Shown one piece after another: positions 35,839 through 44,036 of a DNA stretch of 64,000 nucleotides. The translations under genes were made by a program, and so were the position numbers. This stretch comes from Desmonostoc muscorum LEGE 12446 (lineage in GTDB: Bacteria > Cyanobacteriota > Cyanobacteriia > Cyanobacteriales > Nostocaceae), in assembly GCF_015207005.2 (NCBI RefSeq), contig NZ_JADEXS020000001.1, forward strand, positions 1,488,001-1,552,000, in the 5' to 3' direction. A model generated the notes under the pieces. That model searched no databases. It was not told the origin of the DNA and saw only the letters and a list, made by a program, of their open reading frames with translations. The first letter of the stretch is position 1; every line of letters starts with the position of its first letter.

Positions 35839-37245
35839 TTAAAGTTGCTTCACTTCCGAAACCAACTTCGACACCATATCTTTCGCGCTACCAAAAAGCA
35901 TCGTAGTTTTATCCTTGTAGAACAACTCATTATCTACACCGGCAAAACCCGTACTCATCCCGCGCTTAATTACAATTGTCTGCTTCGCCCGATCCACTTC
36001 CAAAATCGGCATACCATAAATCGGGCTATTTGTATCACTCCGCGCCGCTGGATTCACCACATCATTTGCCCCAATCACCAAAGCCACATCAGCTTGTTCA
36101 AACTGGGGATTAATATCATCCATGTCGTACAACTGCGTATAAGGCACATTTGCCTCAGCCAACAACACATTCATATGCCCCGGCATTCTTCCAGCAACGG
36201 GGTGAATGGCATACTTGACATCTACGCCCATTTTTTCTAACTGATCTGACAATTCGCGGACGCTATGTTGTGCTTGGGCAACTGCCATCCCATAACCAGG
36301 TACAATTACCACAGAACGAGCATAACCCAACATCATCGCTCCTTCTTCGGGATCGATGCTGCGGACAGTTTGATCTGTTGCACCACCACCAGCAGCACCA
36401 CCGCCAGCAGTAGAACCTGTACCAAAAGCGCTGAACAGCACACTGAAGAGGGAGCGGTTCATTGCCTTACACATAATTTCGGTGAGGATTAAACCAGAGG
36501 CTCCCACCAACGCCCCCGCGATGATTAACATATTGTTCATCACCACAAAACCAGCAGCAGCAGCCGCCACACCTGACAATGAGTTCAACAGTGAAATTAC
36601 CACCGGCATATCGCCACCACCAATGGGGATGACGAACATCACACCCAGCACTAAGGAAACAGCAACTACTCCCAAGAATATGGGTAGGCTATCTGGTGTG
36701 ATGATTAAGTAAACACTGCCAGTTACGTAAGCAGCCAGAAGCACCAGGTTAAATGGTTGCTGGAATGGAAATGTAATGGGGGAACCGCTGATTAAACCTT
36801 GCAATTTGGCAAAGGCGAGAAAACTACCCGTGAAGGTAACACCACCGATTAACACGTCCAACAGCATGGAAATGTTCACATCTAGGGGTACGGGTGCGCC
36901 AGAATCCAATAACCGCCAGAATTCGGCAACGGCGACTAATGCCGAAGCTGCACCGCCTAAACCGTTGAGCAAACCCACCATTTGGGGCATTTCCGTCATT
37001 TGGACTTTGTAGGCAACGATCGCACCAATTCCCGATCCAATGGCCAAGCCTAACAAAATCATTTCATAGTTCAACACATGCTGATCCAGCATTGTTGCCA
37101 CAATTGCCAGCAGCATCCCCACCGCTGCGATGACATTACCATTCCGCGCTGTCGCTGGCGAACCCAGCTTTTTCAAACCAAAAATGAATAAGGATGCAGC
37201 GACTAAATATGTCAGCTGAATGCCAGTTGGTAAAAAGTCGCTCAC
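35839..37245 (-). CDS. pntB: NAD(P) transhydrogenase subunit beta
   Basis: 468 residues. About nine membrane helices (domain II) occupy residues 1-270. The NADP(H)-binding domain III follows: VIVPGYGMAVAQAQHSVREL, the GRMPGHMNVLLAEANVPY loop, VALVIGANDVVNPAARSDTN and VIKRGMSTGFAGVDNELFY. Together with PntA subunits it uses the proton gradient to drive NADPH formation from NADH in the thylakoid or plasma membrane. Starts with GTG overlapping the pntA2 stop by four bases, so the two are translationally coupled. Last gene of the operon. Confidence 0.96.
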   Translation of the reverse strand: MSDFLPTGIQLTYLVAASLFIFGLKKLGSPATARNGNVIAAVGMLLAIVATMLDQHVLNYEMILLGLAIGSGIGAIVAYKVQMTEMPQMVGLLNGLGGAASALVAVAEFWRLLDSGAPVPLDVNISMLLDVLIGGVTFTGSFLAFAKLQGLISGSPITFPFQQPFNLVLLAAYVTGSVYLIITPDSLPIFLGVVAVSLVLGVMFVIPIGGGDMPVVISLLNSLSGVAAAAAGFVVMNNMLIIAGALVGASGLILTEIMCKAMNRSLFSVLFSAFGTGSTAGGGAAGGGATDQTVRSIDPEEGAMMLGYARSVVIVPGYGMAVAQAQHSVRELSDQLEKMGVDVKYAIHPVAGRMPGHMNVLLAEANVPYTQLYDMDDINPQFEQADVALVIGANDVVNPAARSDTNSPIYGMPILEVDRAKQTIVIKRGMSTGFAGVDNELFYKDKTTMLFGSAKDMVSKLVSEVKQL

Positions 37246-37535
37246 GCCTTAATCTCCTTCTTCTTGAACATTTGCAGCATTCTGTCTGTAACTAGAAAGC
37301 CACCGACAACGTTGACTGTAGCTAGTATCACAGCAATTAAACCGAGAATCACTGACACACTTGTTTCTCTAGCACCTGAGGCCACAATTGCCCCAAGTAC
37401 CGAAATGCCAGAAATTGCATTTGAGCCTGACATTAAAGGTGTGTGTAGCGTCGGTGGTATTTTGTTGATGACTTCAAAGCCGATAAAAGACGCCAGAACA
37501 AATACAAACAAAGCAGCAAGTAATGCCTCTGTCAT
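37242..37535 (-). CDS. pntA2: NAD(P) transhydrogenase subunit alpha, membrane part
   Basis: About 97 residues from the ATG at 37535 (MTEALLAALFVFVLASFIGF), preferred over an extension to 37634 whose upstream residues are translated from the ATTTTGGATTTT repeat. Three or four membrane helices with PPTLHTPLMSGSNAISGI and LGLIAVILATVNVVGGFLVT, then a basic tail. This is domain II of the alpha subunit encoded separately, as usual in cyanobacteria. It overlaps pntB by four bases. Confidence 0.93.
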   Translation of the reverse strand: MTEALLAALFVFVLASFIGFEVINKIPPTLHTPLMSGSNAISGISVLGAIVASGARETSVSVILGLIAVILATVNVVGGFLVTDRMLQMFKKKEIKA

Positions 37536-37574
37536 GAAATAAAACTCCTCTTGTAAATGGGCATAGGGCGATTC

Positions 37575-37645
37575 AATTTTGGATTTTAGATTTTGGATTT
37601 TAGATTGAAATTTAATCCAAAATCTAAAATCCAAAATCTAAAATT
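37575..37645. repeat. heptamer inverted repeat forming a long hairpin inside the pnt operon
   Basis: Units TTTGGAT/TTTAGAT on the left arm and ATCCAAA/ATCTAAA on the right arm are arranged head to head around a short AT loop. A stem of over 20 pairs can form. It sits in the 125-base gap between pntA1 and pntA2 and could attenuate or process the transcript. The same repeat family occurs at 47662, 47825 and 57117. Confidence 0.85.
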
Positions 37646-37660
37646 ATTACCCCCCAGTCC

Positions 37661-38836
37661 CTAATTAACCGCCGGTTGTTGACTATTCAAAGCTTGTAGT
37701 GCATCCCGTACTCGTTGATTGCGAATTTCTCCGGCGTGGGTAACGCAAGCTGCATCTACGATGTCGTCGCCAAAGTCCACCTGCAAAGCTTTCTCTTTGT
37801 TAATCAACAGTTGAATCAGCGATGTTACGTTCTTGGAATATAATTGGCTGGCGTGGACTGGCATTGAAGATGGTAGATTTATCGGGCCGATAATTGTTAC
37901 GCCATTCCACACAATGTCTTTACCAGGTTCAGTACAGGCGCAGTTACCACCTTGTTCAGCGGCTAAATCTACAATTACTGAACCGGGTTTCATCTGTGCC
38001 ACCATTTCTTCTGTAACTAGCCGTGGTGCTTGTCTTCCAGGTACTTGGGCGGTGGTAATCACCACATCAGAATTTTTGACGTGTTCGGCGACAACTTCTT
38101 GGGTACGTTGTTTGCTAGCCTCAGAAATTTCCTTGGCGTAACCACCTGCGGCGACGGTTTCTTCTTCGAGTTTGACTTCGACGAATTTTGCCCCTAAGCT
38201 TTGTACTTCTTCTTTGACGGCGGGACGAATATCAAAGGCTTCTACGACTGCACCCAAGCGTCTGGCGGTGGCGATCGCTTGCAATCCAGCCACACCAGCA
38301 CCCATAATAAATACTTTAGCTGGAGCGATGGTGCCTGCGGCTGTTGTCAGCATCGGGAAATATTTCGGTAATGCAGCTGCGGCAATCAATACTGCCTTGT
38401 AACCTGCTAGTGAAGCTTGCGAGGACAAAGCATCCATACTTTGCGCCCTGGTGGTACGGGGGATCATTTCCATACTCAAGGCTGTGACTTTGCGATTTGC
38501 CAATTGCTGCGCCACCACGGGATTTCCCAAGGGATTCAGGAAACTGACTAATACAGCTCCTTCCTTTAACAACTCAATTTCTGAGCGTCCATCTTCTCGC
38601 TCTTGGGGTGGGCTAACTTTCAGCAGAATGTCTGCTTCGCTCCATAATTTGACAGAATCGCTGATTATTGTAGCTCCTGCTGCTTCATAGGCGGGATCGC
38701 TGAAAAAAGATCGCTCTCCTGCACCCGATTCTACCCAAACTTCCAAACCTTGTTTTACCAATCGGGCAACCATGTCAGGAATTAATGCCACACGACGTTC
38801 ACAAACTTCAATTTCTTTAGCAACTGCTATTCTCAT
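37661..38836 (-). CDS. pntA1: NAD(P) transhydrogenase subunit alpha, NAD(H)-binding part
   Basis: 391 residues from the ATG at 38836 (MRIAVAKEIEVCERRVALIP), preferred over a start 12 codons upstream. It is homologous to alanine dehydrogenase and transhydrogenase domain I. Visible are AITKE-type start, RTTRAQSMDALSSQASLAGY, the NAD fold KVFIMGAGVAGLQAIATARR, and VITTAQVPGRQAPRLVTEEM plus the SVIVDLAAEQGGNC motif. First gene of the pntA1-pntA2-pntB operon, separated from pntA2 by a repeat hairpin. Confidence 0.95.
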   Translation of the reverse strand: MRIAVAKEIEVCERRVALIPDMVARLVKQGLEVWVESGAGERSFFSDPAYEAAGATIISDSVKLWSEADILLKVSPPQEREDGRSEIELLKEGAVLVSFLNPLGNPVVAQQLANRKVTALSMEMIPRTTRAQSMDALSSQASLAGYKAVLIAAAALPKYFPMLTTAAGTIAPAKVFIMGAGVAGLQAIATARRLGAVVEAFDIRPAVKEEVQSLGAKFVEVKLEEETVAAGGYAKEISEASKQRTQEVVAEHVKNSDVVITTAQVPGRQAPRLVTEEMVAQMKPGSVIVDLAAEQGGNCACTEPGKDIVWNGVTIIGPINLPSSMPVHASQLYSKNVTSLIQLLINKEKALQVDFGDDIVDAACVTHAGEIRNQRVRDALQALNSQQPAVN

Positions 38837-39596
38837 GAAATCTCCTGAAGATAAATACTTAATCTCTGCCAAGTAAGCGATCGCCCCGTTCAGGGATATC
38901 TCGCACTTTTTAGTACTGAGGCAGGTACATCAGCCATGATTTTTACTAGTAGATTGAACCTTGAATTTTTCCTCTCCCAGTCTTACTTCTCAGGCAAAGC
39001 CTGACTTTGGCGCTTGCAGATGTTGCATTTTTAGATAGTTGCAAATAGGGTTACGTATTGCACATCCTAAGTTGATTCCCAAATTTTGCATCTTTATCTT
39101 CAGCTTATTTTCGGGATTGAGAAATTGGCTATTCCTTTCTTATAGAGTAATATTGACCAAATTTTTGAAGCTTGATAATTTTCAAATCAAATTTTAATAA
39201 TTCCGACTTTCATTCCAACTTATTTTAATCAATTTATCTCAGGTTAACTGGCGATCGCTGATTGCACGGCTCAATTTTTATAACAAAATTCTTAAATTTA
39301 GATACACTTGTACATATTCGGAAACACAATCCAATCTCAACTGTGTTTTCATTTAGTTCAAAATTTGACTAACCTAGCAATCAAATCAAGACTCTGTAAG
39401 GATAATCAAGTGAATAGAATTAAAGTTAAATTTAGTACTAAGCAATATTACTGTCAGCCAAAACGCACAAAAAATGGCACTTTTTTTTGCTATTGAACGT
39501 CCATTGTCAGGAAGTCAGTAGTAAAGTTTAGTAAAGAATACTAACACACAGTTATTTTAGATAACCGATTTATATTTTGGTGGAGAGAGCCTAACT
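38837..39596. other. long AT-rich intergenic region
   Basis: 760 bases between the divergent pntA1 and DUF2808 genes. It holds one HIP1 octamer near 39251 and must contain both promoters. A 62-codon open frame at 39308-39496 lacks a ribosome-binding site and protein-like composition. No repeat, tRNA or structured RNA recognised. Confidence 0.45.
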
Positions 39597-40109
39597 ATGC
39601 GACGTTTATTTTCTGCTTTAGCCGTGACTGGCTGTTTGCTGACTGCATTTCCAGCCCTGACTTGGGCGCAAAGCTTACCTGGGTTTACGCTCTTTAGCGG
39701 TGTCAAAGGTGAGAATCAGCTGCCCTTCCGGTTAGATTTTGGTGGACAATCTAATGGTTGGGATCGTTATAGATTGAGGATTCCAGGTCAAAGAATGAAA
39801 TTGGCAGTTGCTCAATTTGCCATTACCTATCCTAATTATTACGAAGGAATTTTTGACCCCAAAAAAGTTGAGGTACGAGTAAAAGGTAAACCGGTGAAGC
39901 TTTCTGAGGTGAAGTGGGACAAAGAAGGTAAGCTGATTAGTATTTTTCCCGAAGAACCGGTACCAGCAGGTAGTGGAGTTGAGTTAGTGTTATCTAACGT
40001 CAAAAACCCCTCCTTTGGTGGAATGTATTATTTTAACTGCCAAGTTCTCTCCCCTGGCGATGTACCACTACTGCGTTACATGGGGACATGGATTTTGAGC
40101 ATTAGTTAA
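39597..40109 (+). CDS. DUF2808 exported protein
   Basis: 170 residues with a signal peptide (MRRLFSALAVTGCLLTAFPA then LTWAQ, cleavage about 25) and the DUF2808 pattern GWDRYRLRIPGQRMKLAVAQ, ITYPNYYEGIFDPKKVEVRV and IFPEEPVPAGSGVELVLSNV, GGMYYFNCQ. The family is largely confined to cyanobacteria, predicted periplasmic or envelope beta-sandwich, function unknown. It lies upstream of rpmH, separated by a repeat-built hairpin of about 100 bases. Confidence 0.88.
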   Translation: MRRLFSALAVTGCLLTAFPALTWAQSLPGFTLFSGVKGENQLPFRLDFGGQSNGWDRYRLRIPGQRMKLAVAQFAITYPNYYEGIFDPKKVEVRVKGKPVKLSEVKWDKEGKLISIFPEEPVPAGSGVELVLSNVKNPSFGGMYYFNCQVLSPGDVPLLRYMGTWILSIS

Positions 40110-40110
40110 G

Positions 40111-40246
40111 TCTGGGGACTGGGGACTAGGGATTAGGGACTGGGAACAGGAGACTAGTAAATAAATACTTAGCAATACTTTCTCAGCACCCAATACCCAG
40201 TCCCTAGTCCCCAATCCCCAGTACCCCATTCCCCATTCCCCATTAA
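40111..40246. repeat. heptamer repeats arranged as a long inverted repeat
   Basis: GGGACTG/GGGATTA-type units at 40118-40144 and CCCAGTC/CCCAATC-type units at 40196-40222 are nearly perfect reverse complements over 27 bases, followed by CCCCATT units. A large hairpin can form between the DUF2808 and rpmH genes and may end the upstream transcript. Confidence 0.85.
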
Positions 40247-40302
40247 GGTGATAAAATTGGAGATTGTGAGTTTTTATAAAAATCACCTAAGAGGAGAATA
40301 GT

Positions 40303-40437
40303 ATGCAAAGAACACTAGGCGGCACTTCTCGTAAGAGAAAAAGAACCTCTGGTTTTCGCGCTCGGATGCGGACACCAGATGGCAGAAACGTGATTAGGGC
40401 TAGAAGAAGAAAGGGGCGTCACCGTCTGAGCGTTTAA
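40303..40437 (+). CDS. rpmH: 50S ribosomal protein L34
   Basis: 44 residues, too short for a standard length cutoff: [20 protein letters not shown], then [20 protein letters not shown] and RLSV. The basic composition and the RTxxGRxVIxARRxKGR pattern are diagnostic of L34. GAGGAG lies eight bases before the ATG. It is followed after 23 bases by rnpA, the near-universal bacterial order, and opens the rpmH-rnpA-PH-yidC-jag-yceD cluster. Confidence 0.97.
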   Translation: MQRTLGGTSRKRKRTSGFRARMRTPDGRNVIRARRRKGRHRLSV

Positions 40438-40460
40438 GTATATCTACTTGTAAGGTATCT

Positions 40461-40883
40461 GTGGCTTTGCCCAAAGCAAATCGGCTAAAATCCCGAAAAG
40501 ATTTCCAGGCAGTTTTCCGGGAAGGAATTCGGCGTCATGGCTCTTACTTAACATTGAGAGCCTTAAAACCTTTATGTTCGATAAATCCTTCTTTGGATAC
40601 CCCCACTGAGACTACACAAGCAACCGACTCAGGACATCTTGCCAGCACGCAAATTGGCATTTCGATTAGCACAAAAGTCAGTAAAAGAGCAGTGGTTCGC
40701 AACCGAATCAAACGGCAGATTACTGCTGCTTTACACGATTTATTGCCCAAATTATCACCAGGATGGCGGCTAGTGGTGGTTGTCAAACCCACAGCAGCAG
40801 AATCTAAGTGCGTAAGCCCACAATTTCTGCAAGAATTAGAGCAGTTGTTGGCACAAGCTGAGGTGTTCGATGGGCATTCGTGA
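40461..40883 (+). CDS. rnpA: ribonuclease P protein component
   Basis: 140 residues starting with GTG: (M)ALPKANRLKSRKDFQAVFRE. The RNR motif KRAVVRNRIKRQITAALHDL and the C-terminal WRLVVVVKPTAAES are typical. A short insertion (DTPTETTQATDSGHLAS, about 49-65) lengthens the protein relative to enterobacterial RnpA, as in other cyanobacteria. It binds the RNase P RNA and aids tRNA 5' maturation. The last 14 bases overlap the following PH-domain gene. Confidence 0.95.
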   Translation: MALPKANRLKSRKDFQAVFREGIRRHGSYLTLRALKPLCSINPSLDTPTETTQATDSGHLASTQIGISISTKVSKRAVVRNRIKRQITAALHDLLPKLSPGWRLVVVVKPTAAESKCVSPQFLQELEQLLAQAEVFDGHS

Positions 40884-41262
40884 AGAAGTTTATTATGAAG
40901 GCGGTCCCCATGTTGGGGATCTAATTATAAACCTGCTAATTGGGCTAAGCGTCGTTGGCATACCCTTGACAGTAGGGGCAATTGTTAGAGCATTATGGCT
41001 GCGTTTCCGCATCACCGATCGCCGAGTTACCGTGACAGGAGGTTGGCAAGGGCGCGATCGCACTGACGTAATTTACTCAGAAATTGTCAAAGTTGTCAAA
41101 GTCCCCCGTGGCATAGGCCTTTGGGGAGATATGGTACTAACCCTGAAAAACGGCAGTCGTCTGGAATTGCGTGCAATTCCTAATTTTCGGGAAGTCTATG
41201 ACTACATTAATGAAAAAATTGCTGCGAAAAATCCCCAATATAGCGGCGCTGCTAACAATTGA
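40870..41262 (+). CDS. bacterial PH domain membrane protein
   Basis: 130 residues: an N-terminal hydrophobic segment (DLIINLLIGLSVVGIPLTVG, about 16-40) is followed by a bacterial PH-like domain (FRITDRRVTVTGGWQGRDRT, IVKVVKVPRGIGLWGDMVLT). It overlaps rnpA by 14 bases and lies before yidC, a conserved cyanobacterial gene order. It is probably a membrane-anchored accessory factor, role unknown. Confidence 0.88.
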   Translation: MGIREEVYYEGGPHVGDLIINLLIGLSVVGIPLTVGAIVRALWLRFRITDRRVTVTGGWQGRDRTDVIYSEIVKVVKVPRGIGLWGDMVLTLKNGSRLELRAIPNFREVYDYINEKIAAKNPQYSGAANN

Positions 41263-41263
41263 T

Positions 41264-41384
41264 GGGAAGGGACTGGGGACTGGGAACTGGGGACTGGGGA
41301 CTGGGGACTGGGAAAGAGTTTTCCTAACCAATGCCCAATGCCCAATGCCCAATGCCCAATGCCCAATGCCCAATGCCAAAATTT
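41264..41384. repeat. heptamer tandem repeats GGGACTG and CCCAATG
   Basis: About six GGGACTG-type units at 41268-41312 and about seven CCCAATG units at 41329-41377, between the PH-domain gene and yidC. The block interrupts an otherwise tight gene cluster. Confidence 0.93.
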
Positions 41385-41481
41385 GTGCGGCTATCCGTAG
41401 CGAAGGATAGTCGCACATAAGTCATGATTTAGATAAATTAGATCCAGTCAGTTTACAGTACCTCAGGTTAAATTCAGAATA

Positions 41482-42633
41482 ATGGATTTTGGTATCGGCT
41501 TTCTCTCGAACAACGTGATGCTGCCAATCATAGATTTTTTCTATGGTATTTTTCCTAGCTATGGATTGGCGATCGTTGCTTTGACACTGATAGTCCGCTT
41601 TGCGCTCTATCCCCTGAGTGCTGGCTCAATTCGCAACATGCGGAAGATGCGAATTGTACAACCTCTGATGCAAAAGCGGATGGCAGAAATCAAAGAGCGC
41701 TATAAGGACGATCCGCAGAAGCAGCAGGAAGAAATGGTCAATGTCCAAAAAGAATTTGGCAACCCATTGGCGGGCTGTTTTCCCTTGCTAGTACAAATGC
41801 CTGTCTTATTAGCGCTGTTCGCCACTTTACGGGGTTCGCCTTTTGCAGGTGTGAACTACAGCGTTAACTTGCAAGTCTTTCCCGCAGAACAGATCGAACA
41901 AATTCAACCCCAAGCCTTTGCCACTCCTCCTCAAAATATTTACGTTGCTGATGGCGAACACGTTAAGGTAACTGCAATCCTGCCCAGCGGTAACAAACTA
42001 GCGGTGGGAGAACAAACCAAAATACAGTATCAGACCATCGAGGGCAAACCATTTCAGGTACTTTTAGCAGAACACCCAGAAACAAAGCTGATTCCTGAAT
42101 GGAAAGTCACCAAAGGGGAAGAAAGGGTAAAAGTTGACGCCGAGGGCAATTTGCAAGCCTTGCAACCAGGAGAGGTGACTCTTCAAGGAACAATTCCTGG
42201 ATTAGCAGCAGAAAAAGGCTTCTTATTTATCGATGCCTTAGGTAGGGTTGGTGCAACCGATCCAGATGGCACAATCCACTGGGATATCGTCGCCATGATT
42301 GTCTTCTTTGGAATCAGCCTTTATGTTAGCCAAATGCTTTCCGGGCAAAATTCCAGCGGTGGCAATCCGAACCAGGACACAGTTAACAAAATCACCCCAG
42401 TCATCTTTTCTGGAATGTTTTTGTTCTTCCCCTTACCTGCTGGGGTGTTGATGTATATGGTGATTGGTAATATTTTCCAAACCGCACAAACTTATCTTCT
42501 CTCCCGCGAACCGCTACCAGAAGAACTGCAAAAAATCGTAGCAGATCAAGAAAAACAAGCAGCAGTCACAGAACAAAAAGCATTACCATTTGAGCCGAAA
42601 AGTTCCAAGAAAAAAGCTACAGGGGGTTCATGA
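41482..42633 (+). CDS. yidC: membrane protein insertase YidC/OxaA
   Basis: 383 residues. The first helix and hairpin [33 protein letters not shown] lead to the cytosolic [20 protein letters not shown] loop. Then [20 protein letters not shown] gives the 60KD_IMP core. A soluble insertion of about 140 residues (130-270), characteristic of cyanobacterial and thylakoid Alb3-type proteins, separates it from the last helices ([37 protein letters not shown]). It inserts thylakoid and plasma membrane proteins. Its last four bases overlap jag. Confidence 0.95.
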   Translation: MDFGIGFLSNNVMLPIIDFFYGIFPSYGLAIVALTLIVRFALYPLSAGSIRNMRKMRIVQPLMQKRMAEIKERYKDDPQKQQEEMVNVQKEFGNPLAGCFPLLVQMPVLLALFATLRGSPFAGVNYSVNLQVFPAEQIEQIQPQAFATPPQNIYVADGEHVKVTAILPSGNKLAVGEQTKIQYQTIEGKPFQVLLAEHPETKLIPEWKVTKGEERVKVDAEGNLQALQPGEVTLQGTIPGLAAEKGFLFIDALGRVGATDPDGTIHWDIVAMIVFFGISLYVSQMLSGQNSSGGNPNQDTVNKITPVIFSGMFLFFPLPAGVLMYMVIGNIFQTAQTYLLSREPLPEELQKIVADQEKQAAVTEQKALPFEPKSSKKKATGGS

Positions 42634-43142
42634 GTAATATTCCCATGCAGCGAGGTCAGCAGTGGTTAAAAACACTGCTGGAACTCAGTGGAATATCTAC
42701 TGAGATTCACGGTAATGTAGAAACTGCCCAACCAGACGAGGATTCCCCAGAATCAGATAACTACTGGTTGACAATTGATCAAACGAATTTGACACCAGAA
42801 CAAATCCAGGTATTAATTGGTGCCGATGGTTCTGTACTAGATGCCATTCAGTATCTAGCAAATTCGGTTCTTAACTTGAGCCAATCCCAAGAAGAACAAG
42901 CTTCTTACACTATTGAGTTGAATGGCTACCGTGTCAAAAGAGAAGCCGAAATTCGCGCACTAGCAGAAGCAGCAGCCGATGAAGTGCGCTTTTCTGGTAG
43001 AGAAGTAGAAATCAAATCCCTCAGTTCTGCGGAACGGCGTCAAATCCATACTTTCTTGAAAGACTTTGGAGATTTGGAAACCTTCAGTCGCGGTAAAGAA
43101 CCACATCGTCATTTGGTTGTGCGTCCAGCTGGGTTGGAATAA
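42630..43142 (+). CDS. jag: Jag/KhpB-like KH-R3H RNA-binding protein
   Basis: 170 residues: a type II KH domain (about 40-95, [20 protein letters not shown]) and an R3H domain (about 100-165, [20 protein letters not shown] then [20 protein letters not shown]). It lacks the N-terminal Jag domain of firmicute SpoIIIJ-associated proteins. It is cytosolic and binds RNA in other bacteria. It overlaps yidC by four bases, so the two are translationally coupled. Confidence 0.9.
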   Translation: MSNIPMQRGQQWLKTLLELSGISTEIHGNVETAQPDEDSPESDNYWLTIDQTNLTPEQIQVLIGADGSVLDAIQYLANSVLNLSQSQEEQASYTIELNGYRVKREAEIRALAEAAADEVRFSGREVEIKSLSSAERRQIHTFLKDFGDLETFSRGKEPHRHLVVRPAGLE

Positions 43143-43202
43143 GTTAGGAGTTAGGAGTTAGGAGTTAGGAGTTAGGAGTTAGGAGTTAGGAGTTAGGAGT
43201 TA
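43143..43202. repeat. heptamer tandem repeat AGTTAGG
   Basis: About eight uninterrupted copies of AGTTAGG directly after the jag stop codon, which lies in the first unit. The same unit, in both orientations, builds the block at 59950-60139. Confidence 0.95.
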
Positions 43203-43329
43203 ATTTAAAACTCGTAACTATAATAATTTCAAAATTTCTATTATCCCTAAGAGATAAAATAAAAAATGTATTATCAGCCCAATTGCTGGTAATCAAGATA
43301 AATTTTCGTGAGGATGTCTCACAAATCCT

Positions 43330-43860
43330 ATGGACGCAATTTATATTCCGCAGCTAACTAGAGCATCGGAGCGGACAGAGGAAGTTGAAATTCAGGAATT
43401 TCTGCCTGGTCTGGAAACCTTGACACCAGTTCGTGGTCGTGTGCGTGTGCAGCATCATGGCAATTACCTGGAAGTGTCCGGTCAGGCAGAAACAATTATT
43501 ACTTGCACCTGCAACCGCTGTTTGCAGCAATACAATCGACGTTTAGGGCTTGAGACAAAGGAAATCATCTGGTTAGAAGAAACTGCAAATCAGCTAAAAG
43601 ACTTGCCTCTAGAAAGGGAAGTGACTATGGAAGATTTGGTAGAAACTTTACCACCTGATGGTTATTTTTCTCCCAGCGAATGGCTGTATGAGCAGATGTC
43701 TTTAGCAGTGCCTCAACGCCAACTGTGCGATCGCAATTGTCCAGGTATTCCTGCAAGTAGTACTATTGATAGTTCTGATATTTCTGATACTTCTGAAACT
43801 CCAGTTGATAACCGTTGGGCTTCTCTGGAAGCACTGAAAAAGCAACTTCCCGGACAATAA
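43330..43860 (+). CDS. YceD/DUF177 family protein
   Basis: 176 residues with the DUF177 pattern: LTPVRGRVRVQHHGNYLEVS, the Cys pair CTCNRCLQQYNRRL, EIIWLEE and the late pair LCDRNCPGI. The family includes plant DUF177 proteins needed for plastid 23S rRNA and bacterial YceD, often beside rpmF. Here it ends the rpmH cluster and has no rpmF neighbour. A strong terminator follows. Confidence 0.88.
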   Translation: MDAIYIPQLTRASERTEEVEIQEFLPGLETLTPVRGRVRVQHHGNYLEVSGQAETIITCTCNRCLQQYNRRLGLETKEIIWLEETANQLKDLPLEREVTMEDLVETLPPDGYFSPSEWLYEQMSLAVPQRQLCDRNCPGIPASSTIDSSDISDTSETPVDNRWASLEALKKQLPGQ

Positions 43861-43903
43861 CGTATCTAGTAGTTTTCTCAATTAATTTATGAGATTTATA
43901 TAG

Positions 43904-43936
43904 AACCCGATTTCTTGAAGAAGTCGGGTTTCTAGT
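43904..43936 (+). terminator. rho-independent terminator after the yceD-like gene
   Basis: AACCCGATTTCT and AGAAGTCGGGTT form a stem of about 12 pairs with a very short loop, followed by TCTAGTTTATTTTTTT. It ends the rpmH-to-yceD cluster. Confidence 0.85.
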
Positions 43937-44036
43937 TTATTTTTTTGCATAAATAGTATATTTCAATATTTTTTCATGAAAGTAAATTTTAATATTGTAA
44001 AATCCTAAAATGCCCTAATCAGATAATTGATGTAAA

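Noticed and set aside
39308-39496. 62-codon plus-strand ORF
   Set aside because: Lies in AT-rich DNA without ribosome-binding site; composition not protein-like.
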